Below are positions 46,251-55,996 of a stretch of DNA of 64,000 nt, one piece after another. The position numbers were made by a program, and so were the translations under genes. The notes beneath the pieces were generated by a model that was not told where the DNA came from, searched no databases, and saw only the letters and a program-made list of their open reading frames with translations. Within the stretch, counting starts at the first letter, position 1. Each line of letters begins with the position of its first letter. This stretch comes from Pseudomonas vancouverensis (GTDB lineage Bacteria > Pseudomonadota > Gammaproteobacteria > Pseudomonadales > Pseudomonadaceae): NCBI RefSeq assembly GCF_004348895.1, contig NZ_RRZK01000007.1:248001-312000 (forward strand), written 5' to 3'.

Positions 46251-46997
46251 ATGTGCCTGATTGTTTTTGCCTGGCGCCCGGGTCACGCCCAGCCACTGAT
46301 CGTTGCGGCCAACCGCGATGAATTCTACGCCCGCCCCAGCCTGCCGCTGGCGCAATGGTCCGACTTCCCACAGGTGTACGCCGGGCGCGACCTGGAAGCC
46401 GGTGGCACCTGGCTTGGCTTGGGGGCCAACGGTCGTTTTGCCGCGCTGACCAATATCCGCGATCCGCACCAGCCACCCGGCCGTCGTTCCCGAGGCGAAC
46501 TGGTCGCGCGCTTTCTCAGCGGCGAGATGCCGATTGACGACTATTTGGCCGACGTTGTTGCACGTTCGCCGGAGTATGGCGGGTTCAACCTGTTGATCGG
46601 CAACACCCACGAGCTCTGGCACTTCAATGCCCGGGAAAGTGAGGCGACGATGCTGCCACCGGGAGTCTACGGCGTGTCGAACGCGGGCTTGGATACACCC
46701 TGGCCGAAATTGCTCAAGGCCAAGGCAGCCTTGACCGAGGTGCTGGAAGATCCACAGCCGCAAGCGTTGCTGGCACTACTGGGAGATGCCCAGGTGGCGC
46801 CGTTTGCCGAGCTGCCGGATACCGGCGTTGGCCTGGCCACCGAGACATTGCTGTCGAGTGTGTTTATCGCCAGTCAGAGTTATGGCACGCGGGCGAGTAC
46901 GGCGTTGATTGTGCAGGCGGATGGGACGCGGCATCTGCTCGAACGGAGTTTCGGGCCGTATGGCGGGCATCTTGGGGAAGTGGAGATCAGGCTTTAG
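46251..46997 (+). CDS. NRDE-domain (TANGO2-like) protein
   Basis: 248 residues. Starts MCLIVFAWRPG with the family NRDE motif at AANRDEFYARPS. Other conserved parts are GGTWLGLGANGRFAALTNIRDP, the FNLLIGN strand and the TLLSSVFIAS segment. The fold is Ntn-hydrolase-like with Cys2 as potential nucleophile. TANGO2/HRG-9-type proteins have been linked to haem handling in eukaryotes; the bacterial role is not clear to me. Divergent from the TauE-like gene. Confidence 0.85.
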   Translation: MCLIVFAWRPGHAQPLIVAANRDEFYARPSLPLAQWSDFPQVYAGRDLEAGGTWLGLGANGRFAALTNIRDPHQPPGRRSRGELVARFLSGEMPIDDYLADVVARSPEYGGFNLLIGNTHELWHFNARESEATMLPPGVYGVSNAGLDTPWPKLLKAKAALTEVLEDPQPQALLALLGDAQVAPFAELPDTGVGLATETLLSSVFIASQSYGTRASTALIVQADGTRHLLERSFGPYGGHLGEVEIRL

Positions 46998-47019
46998 TCT
47001 GCATTGTCTGGACTGACCT

Positions 47020-47097
47020 CATCGCGAGCAAGCTCGCTCCCACAGGGGATTCGCGTCGTTTACAAATCCAGTGTGGGAGCGAGCCTGCTCGCGATAA
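47020..47097. repeat. REPIN
   Basis: Inverted REP cores (catcgcgagcaagctcgctc and gtgggagcgagcctgctcgc) between the convergent NRDE and ptsP genes. Confidence 0.88.
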
Positions 47098-47110
47098 GGC
47101 TGATGCAGGT

Positions 47111-49390
47111 TTAGAGAGCCTTGACCGAAACCGGATTGATCATCCGCGCCAGCCCGAGATTCTTCAGCGCCAGTTGCAGCGAGCTGTGGATAACTTGCGG
47201 ATTGTCGATCGTCATCAACTCGGCCAGCAACTCCCTGGCCATGTCCAGGTTGATCTGACGCAGCATCCACTTCACCTTCGGCAAGTTGGTGGCGTTCATC
47301 GACAGGCTGTCGAAGCCCATCGCCATCAACAACACCGCCGCTGCCGGATCACCCGCCATCTCGCCACAGATACTCACCGGCTTGCCTTCGGCATGGGCAT
47401 CACGCACCACGGTCTGCAATGCCTGGAGCACCGCCGGGTGCAGGTAGTCGTAGAGGTCGGCCACCCGCGGGTTGTTACGGTCCACGGCCAGCAGGTACTG
47501 GGTCAGGTCGTTGGAACCGACCGAAAGAAAGTCGACCTGCCGCGCCAGCTCCTTGGTCTGATACACCGCTGCAGGAATCTCGATCATCACGCCAATGGGC
47601 GGCATCGGCACATCGCAGCCTTCGTCGCGCACCTCACCCCAGGCCCGATGGATCAGGTGCAGGGCTTCTTCCAATTCATGGGTGCCGGAAATCATCGGCA
47701 GCAGAATGCGCAGGTTGTTCAGGCCTTCGCTGGCCTTGAGCATGGCGCGGGTCTGCACCAGGAAGATTTCCGGGTGGTCGAGGGTCACGCGAATGCCACG
47801 CCAGCCGAGGAACGGGTTGTCTTCCTTGATCGGGAAGTACGACAGCGACTTGTCACCGCCGATGTCCAGGGTACGCATGGTCACCGGTTGCGGGTGGAAA
47901 GCGGAGAGCTGCTCGCGGTAGATCGCCAGTTGCTCCTTCTCGCTCGGGAAGCGCTGGTTGATCATGAACGGCACTTCGGTGCGATATAGACCGACGCCTT
48001 CGGCGCCGCGCTTCTGCGCACGGGCCACGTCTGCCAGCAGGCCGGTATTGACCCACAGCGGCATGCGATGGCCGTCGGTGGTCACGCAGGGCAGATCGCG
48101 CAGGGAATCAAGGCCCAGGGCCAGCTGCTTCTCTTCTTCCACCACTTCGGCGAACTGCTTGCGCAATACTTCGCCGGGGTTGGTGTACACCTCGCCACGG
48201 TTACCGTCGACGATCAGCTCGATACCGTCGACCTTGGCGTACGGCAGGTCGACCAGGCCCATGACCGTCGGAATACCCATGGCACGCGCCAGGATCGCCA
48301 CGTGGGAGTTACCGGAACCCAGCACCGAAACCAGACCGACCAGCGTACCTTCCGGCACCTCGCCGAGCATGGCCGGCGTCAGCTCTTCACTGACCAGAAT
48401 GGTTTTTTCCGGGTAGACCAGATTCTGCTGACGCTCTTCCTGGAGGTAGGCGAGCAGACGGCGACCGAGGTCCTTGACGTCCGACGCCCGCTCGCGCAGG
48501 TATTCATCGTCCATCAACTCGAAACGATTGACGTGATCACTGACCACCTGACGCAAAGCGCCCTGGGCCCACTGGCCGGTCTTGATCACGGTGGTGACTT
48601 CGCTGCCCAGCGCGGCATCGTCGAGCATCATCAGGTAGACGTCGAACAAGGCTCGCTCTTCCGGACGCAATTGGGTCGCGAGCTTGGCGGACAGGGCGCG
48701 CATATCGGCGCGCACGCCTTCGATGGCGGTCTTGAACAACGCCAGTTCGGCGTCGATGTCGGTGATGGTCTTGTCCGGCACCACGTCCAGATCAGCCGGT
48801 GGCAGCATGACCACGGCGGTACCGACTGCCGCGCCGGGTGAACCCGGCACGCCGACGAACTTGGCTTCCTGAATCCCCTTGCCCTGACGGCCCAGGCCAC
48901 GGATCGAACCGGTGGCCTCGGCATGGGCGATCACACCGGCCAGTTGCGCGCTCATGGTCACGAGGAAGGCTTCTTCACCCTCATCGAACTGGCGGCGCTC
49001 TTTTTGCTGAATGACCAGCACACCGACAACCCGGCGGTGGTGAATGATCGGTGCCCCGAGGAAGGAGGCGTAGCGCTCTTCTCCGGTCTCGGCGAAGTAA
49101 CGGTAGCGCGGGTGGTCCGCAGCGTTTTCGAGGTTCAGGGGTTCTTCACGCGTACCGACCAGGCCGACCAGACCCTCATTGGGCGCCATGCTGACCTTGC
49201 CGATCGAGCGCTTGTTCAAGCCCTCGGTAGCCATCAGCACGAAACGGTTGGTCTCCGGATCAAGCAGGTAGACCGAGCAGACCTGGCTGCCCATGGCCTC
49301 TTTGACGCGCAACACAATAATCCCCAACGCCGCCTTGAGATCCTTGGCGGAGTTAACTTCCTGGACGATCTTGCGCAGCGTATTGAGCAT
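47111..49390 (-). CDS. ptsP: nitrogen PTS enzyme I (EI-Ntr)
   Basis: Phosphoenolpyruvate-protein phosphotransferase that starts the regulatory PTS-Ntr phosphorelay (to NPr and EIIA-Ntr). 759 residues: N-terminal GAF domain (about 18-150; MGSQVCSVYLLDPETNRFVLM), EI N-domain, the phospho-His swivelling domain with SHVAILARAMGIPTVMG, and the C-terminal PEP-binding TIM barrel (GLYRTEVPFMINQRFPSE, ICGEMAGDPAAAVLLMAMGF). 22 bp downstream of rppH on the same strand, the usual rppH-ptsP pair. Confidence 0.97.
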   Translation of the reverse strand: MLNTLRKIVQEVNSAKDLKAALGIIVLRVKEAMGSQVCSVYLLDPETNRFVLMATEGLNKRSIGKVSMAPNEGLVGLVGTREEPLNLENAADHPRYRYFAETGEERYASFLGAPIIHHRRVVGVLVIQQKERRQFDEGEEAFLVTMSAQLAGVIAHAEATGSIRGLGRQGKGIQEAKFVGVPGSPGAAVGTAVVMLPPADLDVVPDKTITDIDAELALFKTAIEGVRADMRALSAKLATQLRPEERALFDVYLMMLDDAALGSEVTTVIKTGQWAQGALRQVVSDHVNRFELMDDEYLRERASDVKDLGRRLLAYLQEERQQNLVYPEKTILVSEELTPAMLGEVPEGTLVGLVSVLGSGNSHVAILARAMGIPTVMGLVDLPYAKVDGIELIVDGNRGEVYTNPGEVLRKQFAEVVEEEKQLALGLDSLRDLPCVTTDGHRMPLWVNTGLLADVARAQKRGAEGVGLYRTEVPFMINQRFPSEKEQLAIYREQLSAFHPQPVTMRTLDIGGDKSLSYFPIKEDNPFLGWRGIRVTLDHPEIFLVQTRAMLKASEGLNNLRILLPMISGTHELEEALHLIHRAWGEVRDEGCDVPMPPIGVMIEIPAAVYQTKELARQVDFLSVGSNDLTQYLLAVDRNNPRVADLYDYLHPAVLQALQTVVRDAHAEGKPVSICGEMAGDPAAAVLLMAMGFDSLSMNATNLPKVKWMLRQINLDMARELLAELMTIDNPQVIHSSLQLALKNLGLARMINPVSVKAL

Positions 49391-49412
49391 GGCTCGGGGT
49401 CGAACTCCGTCG

Positions 49413-49892
49413 TCAGTCGCGCGCTAACAGGCGCGGGGCAAGCTCTTTGAGGGCGCGTCGATACACCTCGCGCTTGAATGTCACCACCTGGCCCAACGGA
49501 TACCAATAGCTGACCCAGCGCCAGCCATCGAATTCCGGTTTACCGGTCAAATCCATCCGCACCCGCTGCTCATTGGAGATCAGGCGCAGGAGAAACCATT
49601 TCTGTTTCTGGCCGATGCACAGCGGTTGGCTGTGCGTACGCACCAGACGTTGCGGCAAACGATAGCGCAACCAGCCCCGGGTGCAGGCGAGAATTTCAAC
49701 ATCTTCACGCTCAAGGCCTACTTCTTCGTTCAGCTCGCGGTACAAGGCGTCTTCCGGCGTCTCTTCGGGGTTGATTCCACCCTGGGGAAACTGCCAGGCA
49801 TCTTGATTGATTCGGCGAGCCCATAGCACCTGGCCGGCGTCATTCGTCAGAATGATCCCGACATTGGGGCGAAAACCATCGGGGTCGATCAC
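49413..49892 (-). CDS. rppH: RNA pyrophosphohydrolase
   Basis: Nudix enzyme that converts 5'-triphosphate mRNA ends and so triggers RNase E decay. From a GTG start at 49892 the protein has 159 residues and begins (M)[14 protein letters not shown], the exact family N-terminus; the frame is open to 49952. Nudix box: [20 protein letters not shown]. Upstream of ptsP. Confidence 0.95.
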
Positions 49893-50035
49893 GGCAACAA
49901 CCTCGCAAACGCATGTCGCCGCATTGTTCCACAAAGGTTGGGAGGGCGGCAACGAAGCTTCCTACCTTATGTGCACTCTTGTGAAAAGACCGTATTCTTG
50001 TCGCCTTTTTACAGACTTTTCAGCGGGTAACTGCA

Positions 50036-50692
50036 ATGCGCCTGGCTTTATTCGATTTGGACAACACCCTCCTGGGCGGCGACAGCGATCACGCCTGGGG
50101 TGATTACCTCTGCGAGCGTGGCTTCCTCGACGCCGTGGCCTACAAGACGCGCAACGATGCGTTCTATCAGGACTACCTGGCCGGCAAGCTGGACAACGCC
50201 GCCTACCTGAACTTCTGCCTGGAAGTGCTGGGCCGTACCGAGATGGCCACCCTCGCTCAATGGCACAGCGACTTCATGCGTGACTGCATCGAACCGCTCA
50301 TGCTGCCCAAGGCCGTCGAACTGCTGAAGAAACACCGCGACGCCGGCGACAAACTGGTGATCATCACCGCCACCAACCGCTTCGTGACCGCGCCTATTGC
50401 CGTGCGCTTGGGCGTTGAAACCCTGATCGCCACCGAGTGCGAAATGGTTGATGGCCGCTACACCGGACGCAGCACCGACGTGCCGTGCTTCCGCGAAGGC
50501 AAGGTGACACGCCTGAATCGCTGGCTGGAAGAAACCGGGCATTCGCTGGAAGACAGCTACTTCTACAGCGATTCGATGAATGATCTGCCGCTGCTGGAGC
50601 AGGTAACGAATGCCGTGGCGGTCGATCCAGATCCGAATCTGCGTGCCGAAGCCGAGAAACGTGGTTGGCCGGTGATCAGTCTGCGCGGCTGA
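50036..50692 (+). CDS. HAD-IB phosphatase, likely histidinol-phosphatase
   Basis: 218 residues. HAD motifs: [26 protein letters not shown] Lys in [20 protein letters not shown]. SerB-like subfamily with a small helical cap. The gene occupies the place of P. aeruginosa PA0335 next to rppH-ptsP, which has been reported as histidinol phosphate phosphatase; I infer the same role by position and family. Divergent from rppH. Confidence 0.8.
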   Translation: MRLALFDLDNTLLGGDSDHAWGDYLCERGFLDAVAYKTRNDAFYQDYLAGKLDNAAYLNFCLEVLGRTEMATLAQWHSDFMRDCIEPLMLPKAVELLKKHRDAGDKLVIITATNRFVTAPIAVRLGVETLIATECEMVDGRYTGRSTDVPCFREGKVTRLNRWLEETGHSLEDSYFYSDSMNDLPLLEQVTNAVAVDPDPNLRAEAEKRGWPVISLRG

Positions 50693-50698
50693 AAACCC

Positions 50699-50775
50699 TA
50701 TCGCGAGCAAGCTCGCTCCCACATTGGATGTGTGAACGACACAGATCCCCTGTGGGAGCGAGCCTGCTCGCGATG
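50699..50775. repeat. REPIN
   Basis: Inverted cores (tatcgcgagcaagctcgctc and gtgggagcgagcctgctcgc) between convergent genes for the HAD phosphatase and the DUF2269 protein. Confidence 0.88.
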
Positions 50776-50794
50776 AAGTCGACTCGGTGAAGGG

Positions 50795-51220
50795 TTAAAC
50801 CGGCTTGGCGCCCATCAACCCGGCAATCGCGATAAAACAGACAAAACTGAACAACGCCAGGGCAAAGGTAAACTTACCTACGCTACCCGGCGCCTTGCGC
50901 AACTTGTTCAGCCGCACCAGCAACCAGAACCAGGCCAGCGCCGCTACGGTGTACAGCACACTGGAGGCCAGCAACCAGGTCTGCCCCAACGGCCAGCCCA
51001 CCAGATGCACCATCCCCCAGCCGGTGAACGGCATGCTCAGCAACGCCAGGCCCATCAACAGCCAGACGAACACCCGCGGCCGTTGCAGCGTGCGGCTGCC
51101 CGCCGTGGCATCGCCCTTGCGCCGCGCCAGAAACACCCAGACGCCCAACCCCAGCGCGCATCCCAGCAGGACAACTGTCGCGATCATGTGCGCCATTTTC
51201 AGGGCAGATAACGTTTCCAT
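50795..51220 (-). CDS. DUF2269-like integral membrane protein
   Basis: 141 residues with four hydrophobic segments (MIATVVLLGCALGLGVWVFL; VFVWLLMGLALLSMPFTGWG; TWLLASSVLYTVAALAWFWL; FALALFSFVCFIAIAGLMG). Resembles the DUF2269 family by the N-terminal His in KMAHMIATV and by topology. Function unknown. Lies 39 bp downstream of ilvA on the same strand. Confidence 0.75.
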   Translation of the reverse strand: METLSALKMAHMIATVVLLGCALGLGVWVFLARRKGDATAGSRTLQRPRVFVWLLMGLALLSMPFTGWGMVHLVGWPLGQTWLLASSVLYTVAALAWFWLLVRLNKLRKAPGSVGKFTFALALFSFVCFIAIAGLMGAKPV

Positions 51221-51259
51221 TGTTCGACTTCCTTATGACCTGCCCTTGAGCGTAGCCGC

Positions 51260-52774
51260 TCAGCCCAGAAACAGCTGATAGGCCGGGTTGTCGCTTTCGT
51301 CCCAGTACGGGTAGCCGATTTCTTCCAGGGCGGCCGGCACCAGATGGCGCTCGTCATGGGGTACTTGCAGGCCTGCGACCACTCGACCGTCGGCCGCACC
51401 GTGGTTGCGGTAATGGAACATCGAAATGTTCCAGCGCCCGCCGAGCTTGTTGAGGAAGTTGAACAGCGCCCCCGGACGCTCCGGGAACTCGAATCGCAGG
51501 ATCACTTCATCGACCACGTGCGCCGCTCGGCCACCGACCATGTGGCGGATGTGCAGCTTGGCCAGTTCGTTGTCAGTCAGGTCGAGAACCGGGAACCCCT
51601 GCTCGCCGAGGCTGGCGATCAGCTTGCTGCGCGGGTCGTTTTCCGGATGGGTCTGCACGCCGACGAATATGTGAGCTTCGCTGCCGGTGTTGTAGCGGTA
51701 ATTGAATTCGGTGATCTGGCGCTTGCCGATGGCTTCGCAGAACGCCTTGAAGCTGCCCGGTTTCTCGGGAATGGTCACGGCGATGATCGCTTCGCGGCCT
51801 TCGCCAAGTTCTGCCCGCTCGGCAACATGGCGCAGGCGGTCGAAGTTGACGTTGGCGCCAGAATCGATGGCGACAAAGGTCTGGCCACTGACGCCGCGCT
51901 GCTCGACGTACTTCTTGATCCCGGCCACGCCCAGCGCGCCGGCAGGTTCGGTGATCGAGCGGGTATCGTCGTAGATATCCTTGATCGCCGCGCAGATTTC
52001 GTCGGTGCTGACGGTGATCACTTCATCGACGTAGTCCTTGCAGATGTCGAAGGTGTGCTGACCGATCTGGGCCACTGCCACACCATCGGCAAAGATGCCC
52101 ACGGTCGGCAATACCACGCGCTCACCCGCCGCCATCGCGGCTTGCAGGCAGTTGGAATCGTCCGGCTCGACGCCGATGACCTTGATGTCTGGGCGCAGAT
52201 ATTTCACGTACGCCGCGATCCCGGCGATCAGGCCGCCGCCACCGACAGGGACGAAAATCGCATCCAGCGGCTGTGGGTGCTGGCGCAGGATTTCCATCGC
52301 CACCGTGCCCTGCCCGGCAATGGTGTGCGGATCATCGTAGGGGTGAATGTAGACATAGCCCTTTTCGTCGACCAGCTTCAGCGAGTAAGCCAGGGCCTCC
52401 GGGAACGAATCGCCGTGCAGCACCACTTTACCGCCGCGCGAGCGTACACCTTCGACCTTGATCTCAGGGGTGGTCTTGGGCATGACGATGGTCGCCTTCA
52501 CACCCAACACCTTGGCTGCCAGGGCCAGGCCTTGTGCGTGGTTGCCCGCCGATGCGGTGACCACGCCACGCGCCCGCTCTTCGTCCGTCAGCTGGGTCAG
52601 CTTGTTGTAGGCGCCGCGAATCTTGAACGAGAACACCGGCTGCAAGTCTTCACGCTTGAGCCAGATGCTGTTGCCCAGTCGCTCGGAAAGCTGGCGGGCA
52701 GTCTGCAATGGGGTTTCTACGGCAACGTCATAAACGCGCGAGGTGAGGATCTTTTTGACGTACTGTTCAAGCAT
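51260..52774 (-). CDS. ilvA: threonine ammonia-lyase, biosynthetic
   Basis: PLP enzyme that converts threonine to 2-oxobutanoate, the committed step to isoleucine. 504 residues: a catalytic domain with PLP-Lys in FSFKIRGAYNKL, phosphate loop VGGGGLIAGIA, and SAGNHAQGLA, followed by two ACT-like regulatory domains (KPGSFKAFCEAIG and RPGALFNFLNKLGG) that allow feedback by isoleucine. This is the long biosynthetic form. Confidence 0.97.
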   Translation of the reverse strand: MLEQYVKKILTSRVYDVAVETPLQTARQLSERLGNSIWLKREDLQPVFSFKIRGAYNKLTQLTDEERARGVVTASAGNHAQGLALAAKVLGVKATIVMPKTTPEIKVEGVRSRGGKVVLHGDSFPEALAYSLKLVDEKGYVYIHPYDDPHTIAGQGTVAMEILRQHPQPLDAIFVPVGGGGLIAGIAAYVKYLRPDIKVIGVEPDDSNCLQAAMAAGERVVLPTVGIFADGVAVAQIGQHTFDICKDYVDEVITVSTDEICAAIKDIYDDTRSITEPAGALGVAGIKKYVEQRGVSGQTFVAIDSGANVNFDRLRHVAERAELGEGREAIIAVTIPEKPGSFKAFCEAIGKRQITEFNYRYNTGSEAHIFVGVQTHPENDPRSKLIASLGEQGFPVLDLTDNELAKLHIRHMVGGRAAHVVDEVILRFEFPERPGALFNFLNKLGGRWNISMFHYRNHGAADGRVVAGLQVPHDERHLVPAALEEIGYPYWDESDNPAYQLFLG

Positions 52775-52874
52775 CGGAAAGCATCACTGAGCGGGTTGGG
52801 CAGGACCAAGGAGTCTAACCCGGCTTTCGTCCGCACGACCACACTAAACCGGTGGTTTCACAGTGACGCACATC

Positions 52875-53000
52875 CTCTGTGGCGAGGGAGCTTGCTCCCG
52901 CTCGACTGCGGAGCAGTCGCAAAACCATCTTGCGCAGCCTGCCTGAAGGATCGCAGGGGAGCGCTTCGCACTCCAACGGGAGCAAGCTCCCTCGCCACGG
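52875..53000. repeat. REPIN of the GAGGGAGC type
   Basis: Inverted cores ctgtggcgagggagcttgct and agcaagctccctcgccac in the divergent gap between ilvA and rpiA, with an inner copy near 52951. Unusual in lying between two promoters rather than two ends. Confidence 0.88.
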
Positions 53001-53093
53001 GAAACCATTCGACACACTGGCAATGACCTTCCCCGCCTCCAGGCCTATAATGCCGGCCATTCGTTCCCCCCTCTTCGGCACCTCGGAGCCCGC

Positions 53094-53768
53094 ATGACCC
53101 AGGATCAACTCAAACAGGCAGTGGCTCAGGCCGCCGTCGACTTCATCCTTCCGAAACTCGACGACAAGAGCATCGTCGGGGTCGGCACCGGCTCCACCGC
53201 CAACTGCTTCATCGATGCACTGGCCCAGCACAAGGGCGCATTCGACGGCGCGGTGGCCAGTTCCGAAGCCACCGCCGCGCGCCTCAAAGGCCACGGCATT
53301 CCGGTGTATGAGCTGAACACTGTCAGCGACCTGGAGTTCTACATCGACGGCGCCGATGAAAGCGACGAGCACCTGAACCTGATCAAGGGCGGCGGCGCGG
53401 CCCTGACCCGTGAGAAGATCGTTGCGGCCGTGGCCAAGACCTTCATCTGCATCGCCGACGCCAGCAAACTGGTGCCGGTACTGGGCACCTTCCCGCTGCC
53501 AGTCGAAGTGATCCCGATGGCCCGCAGCCACGTGGCTCGCGAGCTGGTGAAGCTCGGCGGCGACCCGGTCTACCGTGAAGGCGTACTAACCGATAACGGC
53601 AACATCATCCTCGACGTGTTCAACATGCAGATCACCAACCCGGTGGAGCTGGAGACACAGATCAACGCGATCGTCGGCGTGGTCACCAATGGTCTGTTCG
53701 CAGCGCGCCCGGCTGACTTGCTGCTGTTGGGTACCAGTGAAGGCGTGAAAACCCTGAAGGCTGAGTAA
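53094..53768 (+). CDS. rpiA: ribose-5-phosphate isomerase A
   Basis: Interconverts ribose-5-P and ribulose-5-P in the pentose phosphate pathway. 224 residues, standard length. Seen: [38 protein letters not shown] with catalytic Asp and Glu, LTREKIVA, and the [10 protein letters not shown] segment. A GGAG RBS precedes it. Confidence 0.97.
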   Translation: MTQDQLKQAVAQAAVDFILPKLDDKSIVGVGTGSTANCFIDALAQHKGAFDGAVASSEATAARLKGHGIPVYELNTVSDLEFYIDGADESDEHLNLIKGGGAALTREKIVAAVAKTFICIADASKLVPVLGTFPLPVEVIPMARSHVARELVKLGGDPVYREGVLTDNGNIILDVFNMQITNPVELETQINAIVGVVTNGLFAARPADLLLLGTSEGVKTLKAE

Positions 53769-53805
53769 GCCCGGACTGCCCAAACTTCATGGCAGATGAA
53801 AAACC

Positions 53806-53833
53806 TGTGGGAGCTGGCAAGCCAGCTCCCACA
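53806..53833. repeat. short REP-like hairpin, probable terminator of rpiA
   Basis: Perfect palindrome with 13-bp arms around aa (left arm tgtgggagctggc), flanked by T residues downstream. Sits between the convergent rpiA and SdiA-regulated-like genes. Confidence 0.75.
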
Positions 53834-53850
53834 ATGTTTTGTGGTGATGC

Positions 53851-54768
53851 TTAGGGCTGCTCAGGCTTCTTGAAGACATAAAACAGGTTCGGCTCACTCA
53901 CCAGGTACAACGCTCCGTCGTCGTCCATGGCGATGCCTTCCGCTTGCGGCACGGTCTTGCTCAAGCCTTGCCGACCCTTGCTCAGCGACAGCGTGCTGAT
54001 CGGCCGCCCGCCCACATCCAGCTCCAGAATCAGCCGTGACTCATCCGACAACGCCAGCAAGTGCCCGCTGCGTTCGTCGTACTGCAGGCTCGACAGGTCG
54101 CGCACGAACATCCCGGCATCCCGCTTGGGGTTGTTGATCACGTGTATGGCGTAGGACTTTTCCGGGTTGAAGTGGGGAAAGCCGTGCACTTCATAGATCA
54201 GCATCGGGTCGCGTTCCTTGGCGACAAACAGGCGCTTGCCCACCGAGTCGTAGGCCAGTCCTTCAAAACCTTTGTTGCCACTCATGTGTACACCAAGGGT
54301 CATCTGCTCGGCATCGGCAGCGTCGAGGTAAGTCGTGTCCGCTTCCAGATGAATCTTGATCAGGCGCTGCTCGCTCTCGTCGGTGATCACGTAGGTGTCG
54401 GCACTGATGAACTCCACCGCCTCCGGGTCGCCAAACCCGATCAGCGCCACACGACGCAAGATCCTGCCGTCGAGGGACAACTCGATCAGCTCGGCATTCT
54501 TGTTGGTGACGGTAAACAGGCTTTTGTGCACCGGGTCGAAGGTCAATGCCGAGACATCATCGGCCAGGCCTTCGATGACTTGCCCCTGGGTGACTGCCTG
54601 GTATTGGTCCAGGCCGATGGATTGAGTGCTCTGCGGCTGCCACAACGCGCGCAGATTGAACCAGCCGCGCTCGAACAGGCGCAGGTACTGACCGATCGTA
54701 ATCAAGACGATCAGCAAGATCGCCAGCACGATCAGCATCAGGGGTTTGGGGCGGGTCAATCGACGCAT
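53851..54768 (-). CDS. SdiA-regulated (YjiK-like) beta-propeller protein, copy 1
   Basis: 305 residues. One N-terminal membrane anchor (LMLIVLAILLIVLITIGQYL), then repeats that look like propeller blades: VSALTFDPVHKSLFTVTNKNAELIEL, FEGLAYDSVGKRLFVAKER, LSSLQYDERSGHLLALSDES, and PQAEGIAMDDDGALYLVSEPNLFYVF. Family SdiA-regulated/YjiK; predicted periplasmic. Paralogue of the next gene upstream, separated by 116 bp. Role unknown; such proteins could bind a ligand or act as lactonase-like enzymes. Confidence 0.82.
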   Translation of the reverse strand: MRRLTRPKPLMLIVLAILLIVLITIGQYLRLFERGWFNLRALWQPQSTQSIGLDQYQAVTQGQVIEGLADDVSALTFDPVHKSLFTVTNKNAELIELSLDGRILRRVALIGFGDPEAVEFISADTYVITDESEQRLIKIHLEADTTYLDAADAEQMTLGVHMSGNKGFEGLAYDSVGKRLFVAKERDPMLIYEVHGFPHFNPEKSYAIHVINNPKRDAGMFVRDLSSLQYDERSGHLLALSDESRLILELDVGGRPISTLSLSKGRQGLSKTVPQAEGIAMDDDGALYLVSEPNLFYVFKKPEQP

Positions 54769-54884
54769 GCAAACGGGCTCAGGGTCAAAACAGGCGGATG
54801 AAATATCACGCCTGTCTGAACTGAAGCTTAATGGCCTGCGGCCTGATCCTACAATCGAACGCTGAAATTCCTACAGGTGTTGGT

Positions 54885-55808
54885 TCAACGCTGCTTTTCG
54901 AAGCGATAGAACAGGTTCGGCTCACTGACCATGTACAGATTGCCCTCCTCGTCCATGGTCACGCCTTCGGCCCGCGGAATGGTGTTTTTCAGGCCGTTGA
55001 AGCCACGCAGGAGGGTGATGAAACTGACCTGTTCGCCCTTCTTGTCCAACTCCAGCAGCAGGTGCGAGTCAGCGGACAACACCAGCATGTGCCCGGTGCG
55101 CGGATCGATAGCCAGGGCCGACAGGTTGCGCATGTCCAGCGCGTGGCTGGCCAGTTTGACCTTGTCGCCGGTCAGGGTCTTGCCATCGCCATTCCAGACA
55201 AATAGCGCCGGCGGCCGCTCCTCACCCAGCATCATCCGCTGATTGCGGGCATCCCAGGTCACGCCTTCGAAGGCCTTGTTCTGGTCTTTCGAAGGTCCGA
55301 GATCGTATTTCGGGAAGTCGGCGATGTTCAGCTCGCGGGTATTGGCATCGACCTTGACGATGGTGATCAGGTGCTGACGCTCATCGACGATGGCCAGCAG
55401 GCCGTTACCCAGCACGGTGACGCCTTCAGGGTTGCTCCAGCCCACCAGCGGCATCTTGCGCAACACGTCGCCCTGCAACGTCAACTCGACCAGGAACGGA
55501 TTCTTGCCCATCACCGAAAACAGGGTCTTGGTCTGAGGGTCGTACGCCAGGTCCGACGCCTCGTCCTTTTCCATGCCCGGCAGCAGCTTGGCATCGATTA
55601 CCGCCCGGTAGTCCGGCAACCAGATACTCGCCTGGCGCTCGGCCGGGCTCTTGAACTGCTCTTTCACCCAGAGCACGCCCCGGGAATCCCAGTGCATGGC
55701 AAACGCCACGCCGTAGGCGACGACCACCAGCAACAGCCAGATGTACCAGCGCAAGCCAAAACGGGGGCGACGGGCAGGGTTGAGCGAGGAATTCGGTGCT
55801 GTGGCCAT
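54885..55808 (-). CDS. SdiA-regulated (YjiK-like) beta-propeller protein, copy 2
   Basis: 307 residues, same plan as copy 1: an N-terminal anchor (WYIWLLLVVVAYGVAFAMHW), then blades ASDLAYDPQTKTLFSVMGKNPFLVEL, FEGVTWDARNQRMMLGEER, LSALAIDPRTGHMLVLSADS, and PRAEGVTMDEEGNLYMVSEPNLFYRF. The two copies match over their whole length, most strongly at the C-terminus, so a tandem duplication is clear. Predicted periplasmic and anchored. Function unknown. Confidence 0.82.
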   Translation of the reverse strand: MATAPNSSLNPARRPRFGLRWYIWLLLVVVAYGVAFAMHWDSRGVLWVKEQFKSPAERQASIWLPDYRAVIDAKLLPGMEKDEASDLAYDPQTKTLFSVMGKNPFLVELTLQGDVLRKMPLVGWSNPEGVTVLGNGLLAIVDERQHLITIVKVDANTRELNIADFPKYDLGPSKDQNKAFEGVTWDARNQRMMLGEERPPALFVWNGDGKTLTGDKVKLASHALDMRNLSALAIDPRTGHMLVLSADSHLLLELDKKGEQVSFITLLRGFNGLKNTIPRAEGVTMDEEGNLYMVSEPNLFYRFEKQR

Positions 55809-55954
55809 CGGAGAATGGGTTCCAGAAATTCAGGCTAGGGGTAATAGCACAAATGCGCCGACAGAGGCGCCGACCGCTGAAGAATTATCCGCAGAGCCTG
55901 TGAAAAAAACGGGAAATGACAGGGTGAGTCATTTAAAACCACCCTAAAACCTAT

Positions 55955-55979
55955 ATGGGAGCGAGCTCGCTCCCACAGG
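55955..55979. repeat. single compact REP palindrome
   Basis: Core atgggagcgagctcgctccc followed by acagg, with nearly no loop, downstream of the FAH-family gene. Confidence 0.75.
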
Positions 55980-55996
55980 GATTTGCCGTGTCTGGA

